Source of the DNA: an uncultured Terriglobus sp.
GTDB lineage: Bacteria > Acidobacteriota > Terriglobia > Terriglobales > Acidobacteriaceae
DNA: 6,194 bases
NCBI GenBank assembly: GCA_937871605.1
Contig: CALMRM010000139.1
Location: 1-6,194, forward strand
Direction: 5' to 3'
Below, piece after piece: positions 1-5,479 of this stretch. Numbering within the stretch: position 1 is the stretch's first letter; each line of letters starts with the position of its first letter. The translations under genes were made by a program, and so were the position numbers. The notes beneath the pieces are model-generated. The model was not told the origin of the DNA. It did no database searches and saw only the letters and a list, made by a program, of their open reading frames with translations.

Positions 1-459
1 GTCTCCGCCACACCGGAACAGGGGCATGATGAAGCTCTGCGCCTGCTGCGCACTGGTGCTGCCTACAGGCGCTGGCTCCAGATGGTGCAGCTGCAGGGTG
101 GCGACACATCGGTCTTCAACGACCCCGCAGCCTTCCACAAACCCGCCGCAAGCTATGTGCTGCGCGCGGAGCGTGACGGCTATCTCGCAGGCATGGACTG
201 CACGGAGGTGGGCTGGGCCGTGCAGCGGCTGGGTGCAGGCCGTGAGGTGCCAGGCGGCCCCGTAGCAGCGCACGCAGGCATCGAGATGCATGCCAAACTC
301 GGCGACCGGGTGCAACGCGGCCAGCCGCTGGTCACGCTGTTTGCAGAAAACGCTGCCCTGCTGCAAACACCCGCAGCCATGCTGCACGGCACGCTGCAGA
401 TCGCAGATGAGCCACCTGCTACGCAGCCGCTGATTCGGCAGGTGATCCCCGGGCGTTAA
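1..459 (+). CDS. deoA: Thymidine / pyrimidine-nucleoside phosphorylase, C-terminal part (5' end outside window)
   Basis: Frame 1 is open from the first base to TAA at 457-459, giving 152 residues with no start of its own, so this is the 3' end of a longer gene. The family phosphorolyses thymidine, deoxyuridine and sometimes uridine to the base and (deoxy)ribose-1-phosphate in the cytosol. The visible part corresponds to the C-terminal alpha/beta domain. It shows MVQLQGGD (residues 28-35), an ERDGYLAGMD strand, the LGAGRE turn and an AGIEMHAKLGDRVQRGQPL stretch, which match the family's conserved LGAGR and K-x-GD-x-V-x-x-G-x-PL patterns. The phosphate-binding and catalytic N-terminal domains are not in the window. 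Thymidine phosphorylase (DeoA) and the broader pyrimidine-nucleoside phosphorylase (Pdp) therefore cannot be told apart here. The CNT nucleoside transporter and PNP downstream support a nucleoside catabolism role. Confidence 0.9.
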   Translation, partial: VSATPEQGHDEALRLLRTGAAYRRWLQMVQLQGGDTSVFNDPAAFHKPAASYVLRAERDGYLAGMDCTEVGWAVQRLGAGREVPGGPVAAHAGIEMHAKLGDRVQRGQPLVTLFAENAALLQTPAAMLHGTLQIADEPPATQPLIRQVIPGR

Positions 460-461
460 CC

Positions 462-471
462 TTACGCGTAA
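462..471. repeat. 10-bp perfect palindrome TTACGCGTAA in the deoA-FNT gap
   Basis: The only marked structure in the 39-base gap between the phosphorylase stop and the FNT gene is the self-complementary TTACGCGTAA. The symmetry does not extend beyond 10 bp, as the flanking C and A do not pair. An 8-bp palindrome GAGTACTC (491-498) abuts the next ATG. Either could be a protein-binding site or chance; no terminator-like U tract follows. Confidence 0.3.
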
Positions 472-498
472 ACCACCACCGGCAGCATCAGAGTACTC

Positions 499-1467
499 AT
501 GCCACCTAGCTTTCGCATGAAAAAACAGCCGGAACCCGAAGAGGTCGAAGCCACCGGCGCACAAAAAAGCCTGGAGCGGCCCTCTGCCGAGGAAATCTAC
601 CGGCACGTTCTGCAAAACGCCAAAGACGAGTTAGGGCGATCCACCACGTCGCTCGCCATCTCCGGCTTTGCGGGCGGCACGTTCATGGGCCTGTCTGCAC
701 TGGGCAATGCACTGGCGCTCTCCATGCTGGGTGGCGGCCCCATCGCTCTGTTCTGCGCCAAGATGTTTTATCCGCTTGGCTTTATCGTGGTCGTCATCGG
801 TCGCGCGCAGTTGTTTACAGAAAACACGCTGTACCCGGTGGCACTGGTGCTGGCAGAGAAAAAGCACTTCCTCAAAACCCTACAGTTGTGGGCCACGGTG
901 CTGCCCACCAACATGCTGGGCGCGCTGGCCTTTGCCGCGCTGGCCAGCTACACTGCCGCGCTGAACCCGCATGCACAGGCGGCGCTGGTGCAGCTGGGCA
1001 TGGGCGCGATTGATGCCTCGCCCTCCGCAATCTTCTGGAGTGGGGTGATGGGCGGCTGGATCATCGCCATGATGGCGTGGCTGGTCTCGGCCTCGCACAG
1101 CATCACCGGGTCCGTCGCACTCATTTGGATGCTGACGTTTGTGGTGGGCCTGGGCGGTTTTGCCCACTGCATCGCCACCAGTGGCGAGGTGCTCACTGCC
1201 GTACTTACGCACCACACGCGGCTGCTCAACTACTTCGGCTGGTTCGTGCCCGCGGTAAGCGGCAACATCTGCGGCGGCATCGGCATGGTTACAATTCTGG
1301 AATATGGGCAGGTGATCTACGGCGGCGACGGCACACCCACCGGGCAGACCGACACCGAGCAAGCCCGCCGCATGTCGCATGCCACCACCACAAACCTGGG
1401 CACCTTCACAGTCAGCGCAACGGAACGCCAGCCCGGCGAACTCCAGGTGAACACCACCAGCAGGTGA
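499..1467 (+). CDS. Formate/nitrite transporter (FNT) family membrane protein, YfdC-like
   Basis: The 322-residue protein has a charged, hydrophilic N-terminus (about residues 1-50) and then about six hydrophobic segments (roughly 53-75, 88-108, 127-150, 178-198, 203-225 and 245-270), the FNT/aquaporin-like topology. Diagnostic motifs are FTENT at 106-110, GFAHCIATSGEVL at 220-232 (His223 aligns with the central pore histidine of FocA/NirC), and SGNICGGI at 254-261. The FTENT and NICGG motifs and the long polar N-terminus resemble E. coli YfdC more than FocA or NirC. FNT proteins form pentamers in the inner membrane and pass small monovalent anions such as formate or nitrite, but the substrate of the YfdC branch is not established. 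The C-terminal tail of about 50 residues is polar and Thr-rich. The start is uncertain: ATG 499 and ATG 517 are both in frame, and neither has a clear Shine-Dalgarno. It may be co-transcribed with the phosphorylase 39 bases upstream. Confidence 0.9.
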   Translation: MPPSFRMKKQPEPEEVEATGAQKSLERPSAEEIYRHVLQNAKDELGRSTTSLAISGFAGGTFMGLSALGNALALSMLGGGPIALFCAKMFYPLGFIVVVIGRAQLFTENTLYPVALVLAEKKHFLKTLQLWATVLPTNMLGALAFAALASYTAALNPHAQAALVQLGMGAIDASPSAIFWSGVMGGWIIAMMAWLVSASHSITGSVALIWMLTFVVGLGGFAHCIATSGEVLTAVLTHHTRLLNYFGWFVPAVSGNICGGIGMVTILEYGQVIYGGDGTPTGQTDTEQARRMSHATTTNLGTFTVSATERQPGELQVNTTSR

Positions 1468-1508
1468 CCACTCGAAAATTAACCCGAACCTCTTGCGCCG
1501 CAACGTCA

Positions 1509-1532
1509 TCATTTCGATAGCAGTTGAAATGA
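1509..1532. promoter_or_regulatory. Operator-like inverted repeat upstream of the SDR gene
   Basis: TCATTTC (1509-1515) and GAAATGA (1526-1532) are perfect 7-bp inverted arms separated by a 10-base spacer. One mismatch further out, two more pairs follow. The repeat sits 8 bases before the SDR ribosome binding site. The arms are AT-rich in a GC-rich region, the dyad is about two helical turns long, and there is no U tract, which fits a dimeric repressor or activator site better than a terminator. The regulator is not in the window. Confidence 0.45.
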
Positions 1533-1540
1533 CGATCTAC

Positions 1541-1546
1541 AGGGGG
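1541..1546 (+). promoter_or_regulatory. Ribosome binding site for the SDR gene
   Basis: AGGGGG lies 8 bases before ATG 1555. It is the only purine-rich stretch near the start and fixes the SDR start codon. Confidence 0.6.
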
Positions 1547-1554
1547 TTACGACG

Positions 1555-2307
1555 ATGGGTAAGCTGGACGGAAAAATCGCTTTGGTCACAGGCGGCAACA
1601 GCGGCATTGGCCTGGCAACCGCAAAGCGCTTTGTTGACGAGGGCGCGCACGTGTACATTACAGGCCGCAGGCAGGCCAGCCTGGATGAGGCTGTAAAGGC
1701 GATCGGCAGAGACGTAACAGCGGTGCAGGGCGACGTCGCCAAGCTGGGCGACCTTGACCGCCTCTTCGAACAGATCAAGCGGGAAAAGGGCCGTCTGGAC
1801 ATCGTGTTCGCCAATGCTGGTATGGGTGAATTTGTAGCGCTCGGCAGCTACACCGAAGAGCACTTTGACAAGATCTTCAACATCAATGTCAAAGGCTATG
1901 TCTTCACCGTGCAGAAGGCGCTGCCACTGTTGCCGGACGGCGCAACCATTGTGCTCAATGGTTCCGTTGTGTCGGTAAAAGGCACGCCAGCGTTCGGCGT
2001 GTACAACGCCACCAAGGCCGCGGTGCGCTCGTTTGCCCGCACCTGGACCAATGAACTGAAGGACCGCAAGATTCGCGTCAACGTGGTGAGTCCCGGCCCC
2101 ATCGACACCCCGGCTATTACCGCCATCACCGGCAACGACCCCGCAGCAGAGGAGGCGTTCAAGACGCAAGTCGTAGCAGGCGTGCCGCTGGGCCGCATGG
2201 GCGAGTCAGACGAAATTGCCAAGGCTGTCGTTTTCCTTGCTTCCGACGACAGCAGCTATGTCGCCGGTGTGGAATTGTTTGTGGACGGGGGCTTTGTGGC
2301 GGTGTAA
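1555..2307 (+). CDS. Classical short-chain dehydrogenase/reductase (SDR family oxidoreductase)
   Basis: This 250-residue protein has the normal length for a classical SDR and is a cytosolic NAD(P)-dependent oxidoreductase. The Rossmann glycine motif TGGNSGIG is at 12-19, the adenine-contacting Asp60 is in GDV, and NAG is at 87-89. The complete catalytic tetrad is Asn111, Ser137, Tyr150 and Lys154 (YNATK). The SPGPIDTP stretch after strand 6 and the C-terminal FVDGGF are also typical. The residues after strand 2 (TGRRQ, Arg38-Arg39) favour NADP(H) over NAD(H), which is an inference. The substrate cannot be read from sequence, because this subgroup carries many loosely named enzymes (glucose 1-dehydrogenase-like, 3-oxoacyl-ACP reductase-like). 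ATG 1555 is supported by the AGGGGG site. The gene follows the FNT gene by 87 bases and has its own operator-like repeat, so it may be a separately regulated unit. Confidence 0.93.
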   Translation: MGKLDGKIALVTGGNSGIGLATAKRFVDEGAHVYITGRRQASLDEAVKAIGRDVTAVQGDVAKLGDLDRLFEQIKREKGRLDIVFANAGMGEFVALGSYTEEHFDKIFNINVKGYVFTVQKALPLLPDGATIVLNGSVVSVKGTPAFGVYNATKAAVRSFARTWTNELKDRKIRVNVVSPGPIDTPAITAITGNDPAAEEAFKTQVVAGVPLGRMGESDEIAKAVVFLASDDSSYVAGVELFVDGGFVAV

Positions 2308-2327
2308 GCCTGATCACATCCCGCATG

Positions 2328-2352
2328 CAGGGGCGGCCACGTGCCGCCCCTG
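2328..2352 (+). terminator. Perfect 10-bp stem hairpin after the SDR gene (terminator-like, no U tract)
   Basis: CAGGGGCGGC (2328-2337) and GCCGCCCCTG (2343-2352) are exact reverse complements around a 5-base loop CACGT. A G-U pair and a U-A pair could extend the stem outward. It starts 20 bases after the SDR stop and ends 55 bases before the CNT start. The stem is very stable, but the following bases (TACGTTGT) are not a proper U tract. It could be a weak intrinsic terminator, an mRNA 3'-end stabiliser, or part of a CNT leader. Confidence 0.5.
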
Positions 2353-2362
2353 TACGTTGTCC

Positions 2363-2370
2363 GGTACACT
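2363..2370 (+). promoter_or_regulatory. Possible -10 element before the CNT gene
   Basis: GGTACACT contains TACACT, which matches 4 of 6 bases of the TATAAT consensus, 38 bases before the TTG start. No convincing -35 box lies at the usual distance, since that region is occupied by the hairpin. A similarly built GGTATGCT lies before the PNP gene. Weak evidence. Confidence 0.25.
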
Positions 2371-2392
2371 TGGCCCCAAGCACGCACCCGCC

Positions 2393-2399
2393 AAGGAGG
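2393..2399 (+). promoter_or_regulatory. Strong Shine-Dalgarno AAGGAGG that sets a TTG start
   Basis: AAGGAGG is the best Shine-Dalgarno match in the window. It lies 8 bases before TTG 2408, which is in frame with the CNT protein. No ATG or GTG of that frame sits at a suitable distance, so this site decides the start of the transporter. Confidence 0.75.
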
Positions 2400-2407
2400 G
2401 TCAAGGA

Positions 2408-3664
2408 TTGGCCCGCTTCACCGGCCTCATCGGCCTCGCTGTCCTGCTCGCCGTCGCCTACGCACTGTCAACAGACCGGCGCGCCATTCGCTGGCGTACG
2501 GTGGCCTGGGGCCTGGGTCTGCAGGTCTTCTTTGCATTTCTGGCCATTCGGTGGAGCTTTGGCCAGCTCCTGCTGAAGAAAGGCGCGGACGCGGTTTCTG
2601 CCCTGCTGGCGCACTCCGTGGATGGCTCACGCATGGTATTCGGCCAGCTGGGCGTGCCGTCCAGCCCTCTGAACGTCTTCGCCTTTGCGGTGCTGCCCAC
2701 CATTATCTTCGTGTCGGCGCTGTTTGCCGTGCTCTACCATCTCGGCATCATGCAGGTGGTCATTCGCGGCATGGCGTGGCTCATGCAGCGCACCATGGGC
2801 ACCAGCGGCGCAGAGTCCACCAACGTGGCCGCCTCCATTTTCATGGGGCAGACCGAGGCGCCGCTGACCATCCGCCCGTTCCTGAATGGTGCCACGCGCT
2901 CCGAACTCATGACCATCATGACCAGCGGCATGGCGCACGTGTCCGGCGGCATCATGGCGGCGTACATCTCCTTCGGCATCCGCGCGCAGGACCTCTTGAG
3001 CGCCGTCATCATGACCGCGCCCGGCACCATCCTGATTGCGAAAATGCTGGTGCCGGAGACCGAAGTGCCCGCCACGCTGGGTACGGTTCACATCAGGAGC
3101 GAAGACGAACACAAGCACGAGAACCTGGTCGGAGCCATCGCGCGCGGCACCATCGACGGCGGTCAGCTTGCCTTCAACGTCGCCATCATGCTCATCAGCT
3201 TCCTAGCGTTAGTGGGCCTGCTCAACGGCATCCTAACCGGTATTCATAACCTCATCGGCGTACACCAGGTAAGCGGCCATGACATCAGCTTCCCGTCCAC
3301 GCTGAACTCCATTCTGGGTTTCTTCTGCGCGCCGGTCGCGTGGATGATTGGCATCCCCTGGCACGACGCACCGACGGTCGGCAATCTCATCGGCACGCGC
3401 GCCGTGCTCAACGAATTCATCGCCTATACCGACCTGGGCAAGCTGGCGAACGCGCACGCCATCTCCACGCGCACACTTGCCATTGCTACCTTTGCGCTGT
3501 GCGGCTTCGCCAACATCGGCTCGGTAGGCATGCAGATTGGCGGCATTGGCGCGCTCATTCCCAACCGCCGCAATGAGCTTGCCCGGCTGGGCCTGCGCGC
3601 GCTGCTGGCCGGCACCATCGCCAATTTGATGAGCGCCAGCATCGTAAGCATGCTGCTGCGTTGA
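2408..3664 (+). CDS. nupC: Concentrative nucleoside transporter (CNT / NupC family)
   Basis: From TTG 2408 the protein has 418 residues, close to NupC (about 400). CNT proteins are inner-membrane trimers that import nucleosides with Na+ or H+. The family's substrate-site motifs are all present: GQTEAPL in hairpin 1 (147-153, Glu150), VLNEFIAY around Glu336, and CGFANIGSVGMQIGG (365-379, with Asn369 and Ser372). These match the Gln-Thr-Glu, Asn-Glu-Phe and Asn-x-x-Ser positions that contact uridine in the Vibrio cholerae CNT structure. The N-terminus has two membrane segments (about 4-20 and 33-48). The frame stays open upstream to 2216, overlapping the SDR, but that extension has no family similarity I recognise and AAGGAGG points to the TTG. 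NupC is proton-coupled and vcCNT sodium-coupled; I cannot assign the ion. The context of two phosphorylases and uridine kinase fits nucleoside scavenging. Confidence 0.93.
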   Translation: MARFTGLIGLAVLLAVAYALSTDRRAIRWRTVAWGLGLQVFFAFLAIRWSFGQLLLKKGADAVSALLAHSVDGSRMVFGQLGVPSSPLNVFAFAVLPTIIFVSALFAVLYHLGIMQVVIRGMAWLMQRTMGTSGAESTNVAASIFMGQTEAPLTIRPFLNGATRSELMTIMTSGMAHVSGGIMAAYISFGIRAQDLLSAVIMTAPGTILIAKMLVPETEVPATLGTVHIRSEDEHKHENLVGAIARGTIDGGQLAFNVAIMLISFLALVGLLNGILTGIHNLIGVHQVSGHDISFPSTLNSILGFFCAPVAWMIGIPWHDAPTVGNLIGTRAVLNEFIAYTDLGKLANAHAISTRTLAIATFALCGFANIGSVGMQIGGIGALIPNRRNELARLGLRALLAGTIANLMSASIVSMLLR

Positions 3665-3670
3665 GGCCTG

Positions 3671-3835
3671 CTAGGCTTCTCGACCTTCGGTACGCTTCGG
3701 CGTCGCAGGGCCGTTACCCACTTCGGTGCGGCGACCCATCTCATCGCCCTTGCCGCGGCTGGAAGCCATGTAGACCACCCCAATCAAGGCAGCCAGCAGG
3801 ATGGCCCCGCCAGCAATAAATGCAACTGCGATCAT
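3671..3835 (-). CDS. Small single-span membrane protein, 54 residues, unknown function
   Basis: ATG at 3835-3833 on the minus strand opens a 54-residue frame ending at TAG 3671. A GAGGG ribosome binding site (3843-3847) lies 7 bases before it. Residues 2-24 form one clear hydrophobic helix (MIAVAFIAGG, then LLAALIGVVYMA). A polar, charged tail rich in Gly, Arg, Lys and Glu follows (SSRGKGDEMGRR onward) and should lie in the cytoplasm by the positive-inside rule. There is no cleavage site typical of a secreted protein. The same frame runs on upstream to 4702, antisense to the PNP gene, but that extension is low-complexity, His/Arg-rich shadow coding and I do not count it. The gene is convergent with the CNT gene (6 bases between stops) and divergent from PNP (105 bases). 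I do not recognise the family. Its support is the RBS, the sensible protein composition, and its fit into an otherwise empty gap. Confidence 0.6.
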   Translation of the reverse strand: MIAVAFIAGGAILLAALIGVVYMASSRGKGDEMGRRTEVGNGPATPKRTEGREA

Positions 3836-3940
3836 CGTTGTTCCCTCGCTCTGTGTGAGTGCATCGCAGCGTAGCGCGTTGGCGGCGACGGCAAAACGAA
3901 ACCACCGGGCGCAGAATGGCTTGGTATGCTGAAGCCGTCC
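3836..3940. promoter_or_regulatory. Divergent intergenic region between the small membrane protein and PNP
   Basis: This 105-base stretch must hold the promoters of both divergent genes. On the plus strand, GGTATGCT (3923-3930) contains TATGCT, a 4-of-6 match to the -10 consensus, ending 10 bases before ATG 3941. That spacing would give a very short or absent leader. No good -35 box is visible. On the minus strand only weak candidates are seen. No clear operator repeat was found. Confidence 0.35.
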
Positions 3941-4801
3941 ATGAACAGCCGTTACGACCACGCCCGCGAGGCAGCCGACTTCCTGCTGTCGCGCACCCCG
4001 CACCGCCCACGCATCGGCATCATCCTCGGTTCCGGCCTGGGTGCCTTTGCGCAGCAGGTACAGGAAGCAACCACCATCCCGTACGCAGACATTCCGCACT
4101 TTCCGCAGAGCACCGTGGAAGGTCACAGCGGCAGGCTGGTGCTGGGCACGGTTGAGGGCGTGCCCGTCGCAGTGATGCAGGGCCGCGTGCACGCCTACGA
4201 GGGCTACCGCATGGATGAAGTCACCTTTCCTACACGCGTGCTGGGGCTGCTGGGTGTCGAAACGCTCATTGTCACCAACGCCTCCGGCGGCATCCGCCCC
4301 GACCTGACGAATGGCATGGTCGTCGGTATCAGCGATCACATCAATCTCTCCGGCACCAACGCCGCGCTGGGACCGAATGAGCCGCGCTTCGCCGTGGGGC
4401 CCGGCAGCGGGCAGCGCTTCTTTGACATGACCGCTGCGTACTCGCCGCGGCTGCTGGCGTTGGCGCAGGAGCAAGCGCGGGCGCAGGGCTGGGCCATGCC
4501 CACCGGCGTCTACCTGGCCGTGCTGGGCCCCAGCTACGAAACGCCCGCGGAGATCCGTGCCTTTCGCACAATGGGTGCGGACCTGGTCGGCATGAGCACC
4601 GTGCACGAGGTCATCGTGGCGCGGCACATGGGTATGGAGGTGCTGGGCCTGTCGCTGGTCACCAACGCCGCCGCGGGCGTCAGCAATGAGGCCATCGACC
4701 ACGCGGAGGTGATGGAAACCGGTGCGCGCGTAGCAGATCGCTTCTCTGCACTCCTGCTCTCGCTCGTGCCCCGCATCACAGCCAGTCCACAGGCCGCATG
4801 A
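3941..4801 (+). CDS. punA: Purine nucleoside phosphorylase, trimeric (PNP/MTAP) type
   Basis: The 286-residue protein belongs to the low-molecular-mass trimeric PNP family, which phosphorolyses (deoxy)inosine and (deoxy)guanosine to base and (deoxy)ribose-1-phosphate in the cytosol. The phosphate site is visible as GSGLG (30-34, Ser31), GHSGR (61-65, His62) and QGRVHAYEGY (80-89, Arg82 and His84). TNASGGI is at 112-118. The base site is GPSYETPAE (196-204, Glu200), GMST (217-220, Met218) and TNAAAG (241-246, Asn242). His254 sits where human PNP has the ribose-contacting His257. Glu200 and Asn242 together indicate 6-oxopurine specificity rather than adenosine. One variation is His222, where the human enzyme has Pro in the STVPEV stretch. 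An in-frame ATG at 3926 exists but lies within a possible -10 box, so I prefer 3941; neither has a good Shine-Dalgarno. The stop overlaps the udk start (ATGA). Confidence 0.93.
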   Translation: MNSRYDHAREAADFLLSRTPHRPRIGIILGSGLGAFAQQVQEATTIPYADIPHFPQSTVEGHSGRLVLGTVEGVPVAVMQGRVHAYEGYRMDEVTFPTRVLGLLGVETLIVTNASGGIRPDLTNGMVVGISDHINLSGTNAALGPNEPRFAVGPGSGQRFFDMTAAYSPRLLALAQEQARAQGWAMPTGVYLAVLGPSYETPAEIRAFRTMGADLVGMSTVHEVIVARHMGMEVLGLSLVTNAAAGVSNEAIDHAEVMETGARVADRFSALLLSLVPRITASPQAA

Positions 4802-5469
4802 GCGAGCAGCTCAAGCTGGCAGGCATCATCACACCGCTGGTGCTCGGCATCGGCGGCTGCTCCGGGTCCGGCAAAACCACGCTGGCGCGCGAGCTGGCCG
4901 CGCAGCTGGACGCAATCCTGTTCCCGCTCGACTTCTACTATCGTGACCTGTCTCACCTGCCAAAGTCGGAGCGCGACACGCACAACTTCGACCACCCTGA
5001 CTCGCTGGAGCACGAACTCATCGTTCACCAGCTGAACCAGTTGCGCATGGGCGAGAGCATCCATCGTCCCAACTACGACTTCAGCACGCACTCCCGCGTA
5101 GCCGGCGTCACCGACCATGTCCAGCCGCGCGACGTAATCATTGTGGAGGGCATACTGGCATTGCACTACATTGCGCTGCTGCCGCTCTACGACTACACCG
5201 TGTATGTGGAGGCTCCGCACGAGGTCTGCCTCTTGCGGCGCATCCACCGCGACACGCGCGAACGCGGCCGCACGGAGGCGAGCGTGCGCGCGCAATTTGA
5301 AGCGCACGCACGCCCCATGGCCGACGAGTACGTGCTGCCCAGCCGCTCCGCCGCCGACCTTTCCGTCTCCGGCACAGAGGCGCTGGATTGGTCGATTGAA
5401 ATCGTGTTGGCAGCCCTGCTGGCCGAAGGCTTGCTGCGCGACCGTTCCGGTCCGCAAAGGCCCGCCTGA
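4798..5469 (+). CDS. udk: Uridine kinase (uridine/cytidine kinase)
   Basis: The 223-residue protein has the usual Udk length (E. coli 213). It phosphorylates uridine and cytidine to UMP and CMP with ATP or GTP in the cytosol, the first step of pyrimidine ribonucleoside salvage. The P-loop GCSGSGKT is at 20-27. The acceptor-side motif PLDFYYRDLSHL (43-54) holds Asp45, the position of the catalytic base. NFDHPDS is at 63-69 and PNYDF at 91-95, the nucleoside-binding hairpin. EGILAL is at 117-122, and the lid motif RDTRERGR at 151-158 carries the arginines that contact phosphates. ATG 4798 overlaps the PNP stop in an ATGA arrangement, so the two genes are very likely co-transcribed and translationally coupled. 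The ten C-terminal residues (LRDRSGPQRPA region) look like a variable tail. Phosphoribulokinase shares the fold, but the motifs and length favour Udk. Confidence 0.93.
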   Translation: MSEQLKLAGIITPLVLGIGGCSGSGKTTLARELAAQLDAILFPLDFYYRDLSHLPKSERDTHNFDHPDSLEHELIVHQLNQLRMGESIHRPNYDFSTHSRVAGVTDHVQPRDVIIVEGILALHYIALLPLYDYTVYVEAPHEVCLLRRIHRDTRERGRTEASVRAQFEAHARPMADEYVLPSRSAADLSVSGTEALDWSIEIVLAALLAEGLLRDRSGPQRPA

Positions 5470-5479
5470 CGTTGCGTCG

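Noticed and set aside
880..1512. 210-codon minus-strand open frame antisense to the FNT gene
   Set aside because: Low-complexity His/Gly/Ala-rich translation with no family resemblance; explained by third-position GC bias of the FNT gene.
1493..1521. TTGCGC-N17-GATAGC as a sigma70-type promoter for the SDR gene
   Set aside because: Each box matches only 3 of 6 consensus bases, which is not above chance.
2216..2407. N-terminal extension of the CNT frame back into the SDR gene
   Set aside because: The extra residues look like out-of-frame SDR coding, cross the hairpin, and are made unnecessary by the AAGGAGG-TTG start.
3663..3679. GAGGCC/GGCTTC hairpin at the convergent stops of the CNT and small genes, considered as a terminator
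   Set aside because: The stem is only 6 bp including one G-U pair, lies over both stop codons and has no U tract on either strand.
3836..4702. Long minus-strand open frame continuing upstream of the small membrane protein, antisense to PNP
   Set aside because: Its translation is rich in His, Arg, Gly and Ala without any domain, and it mirrors the PNP codons. PNP is complete and well conserved, so this is a shadow frame of GC-rich coding.
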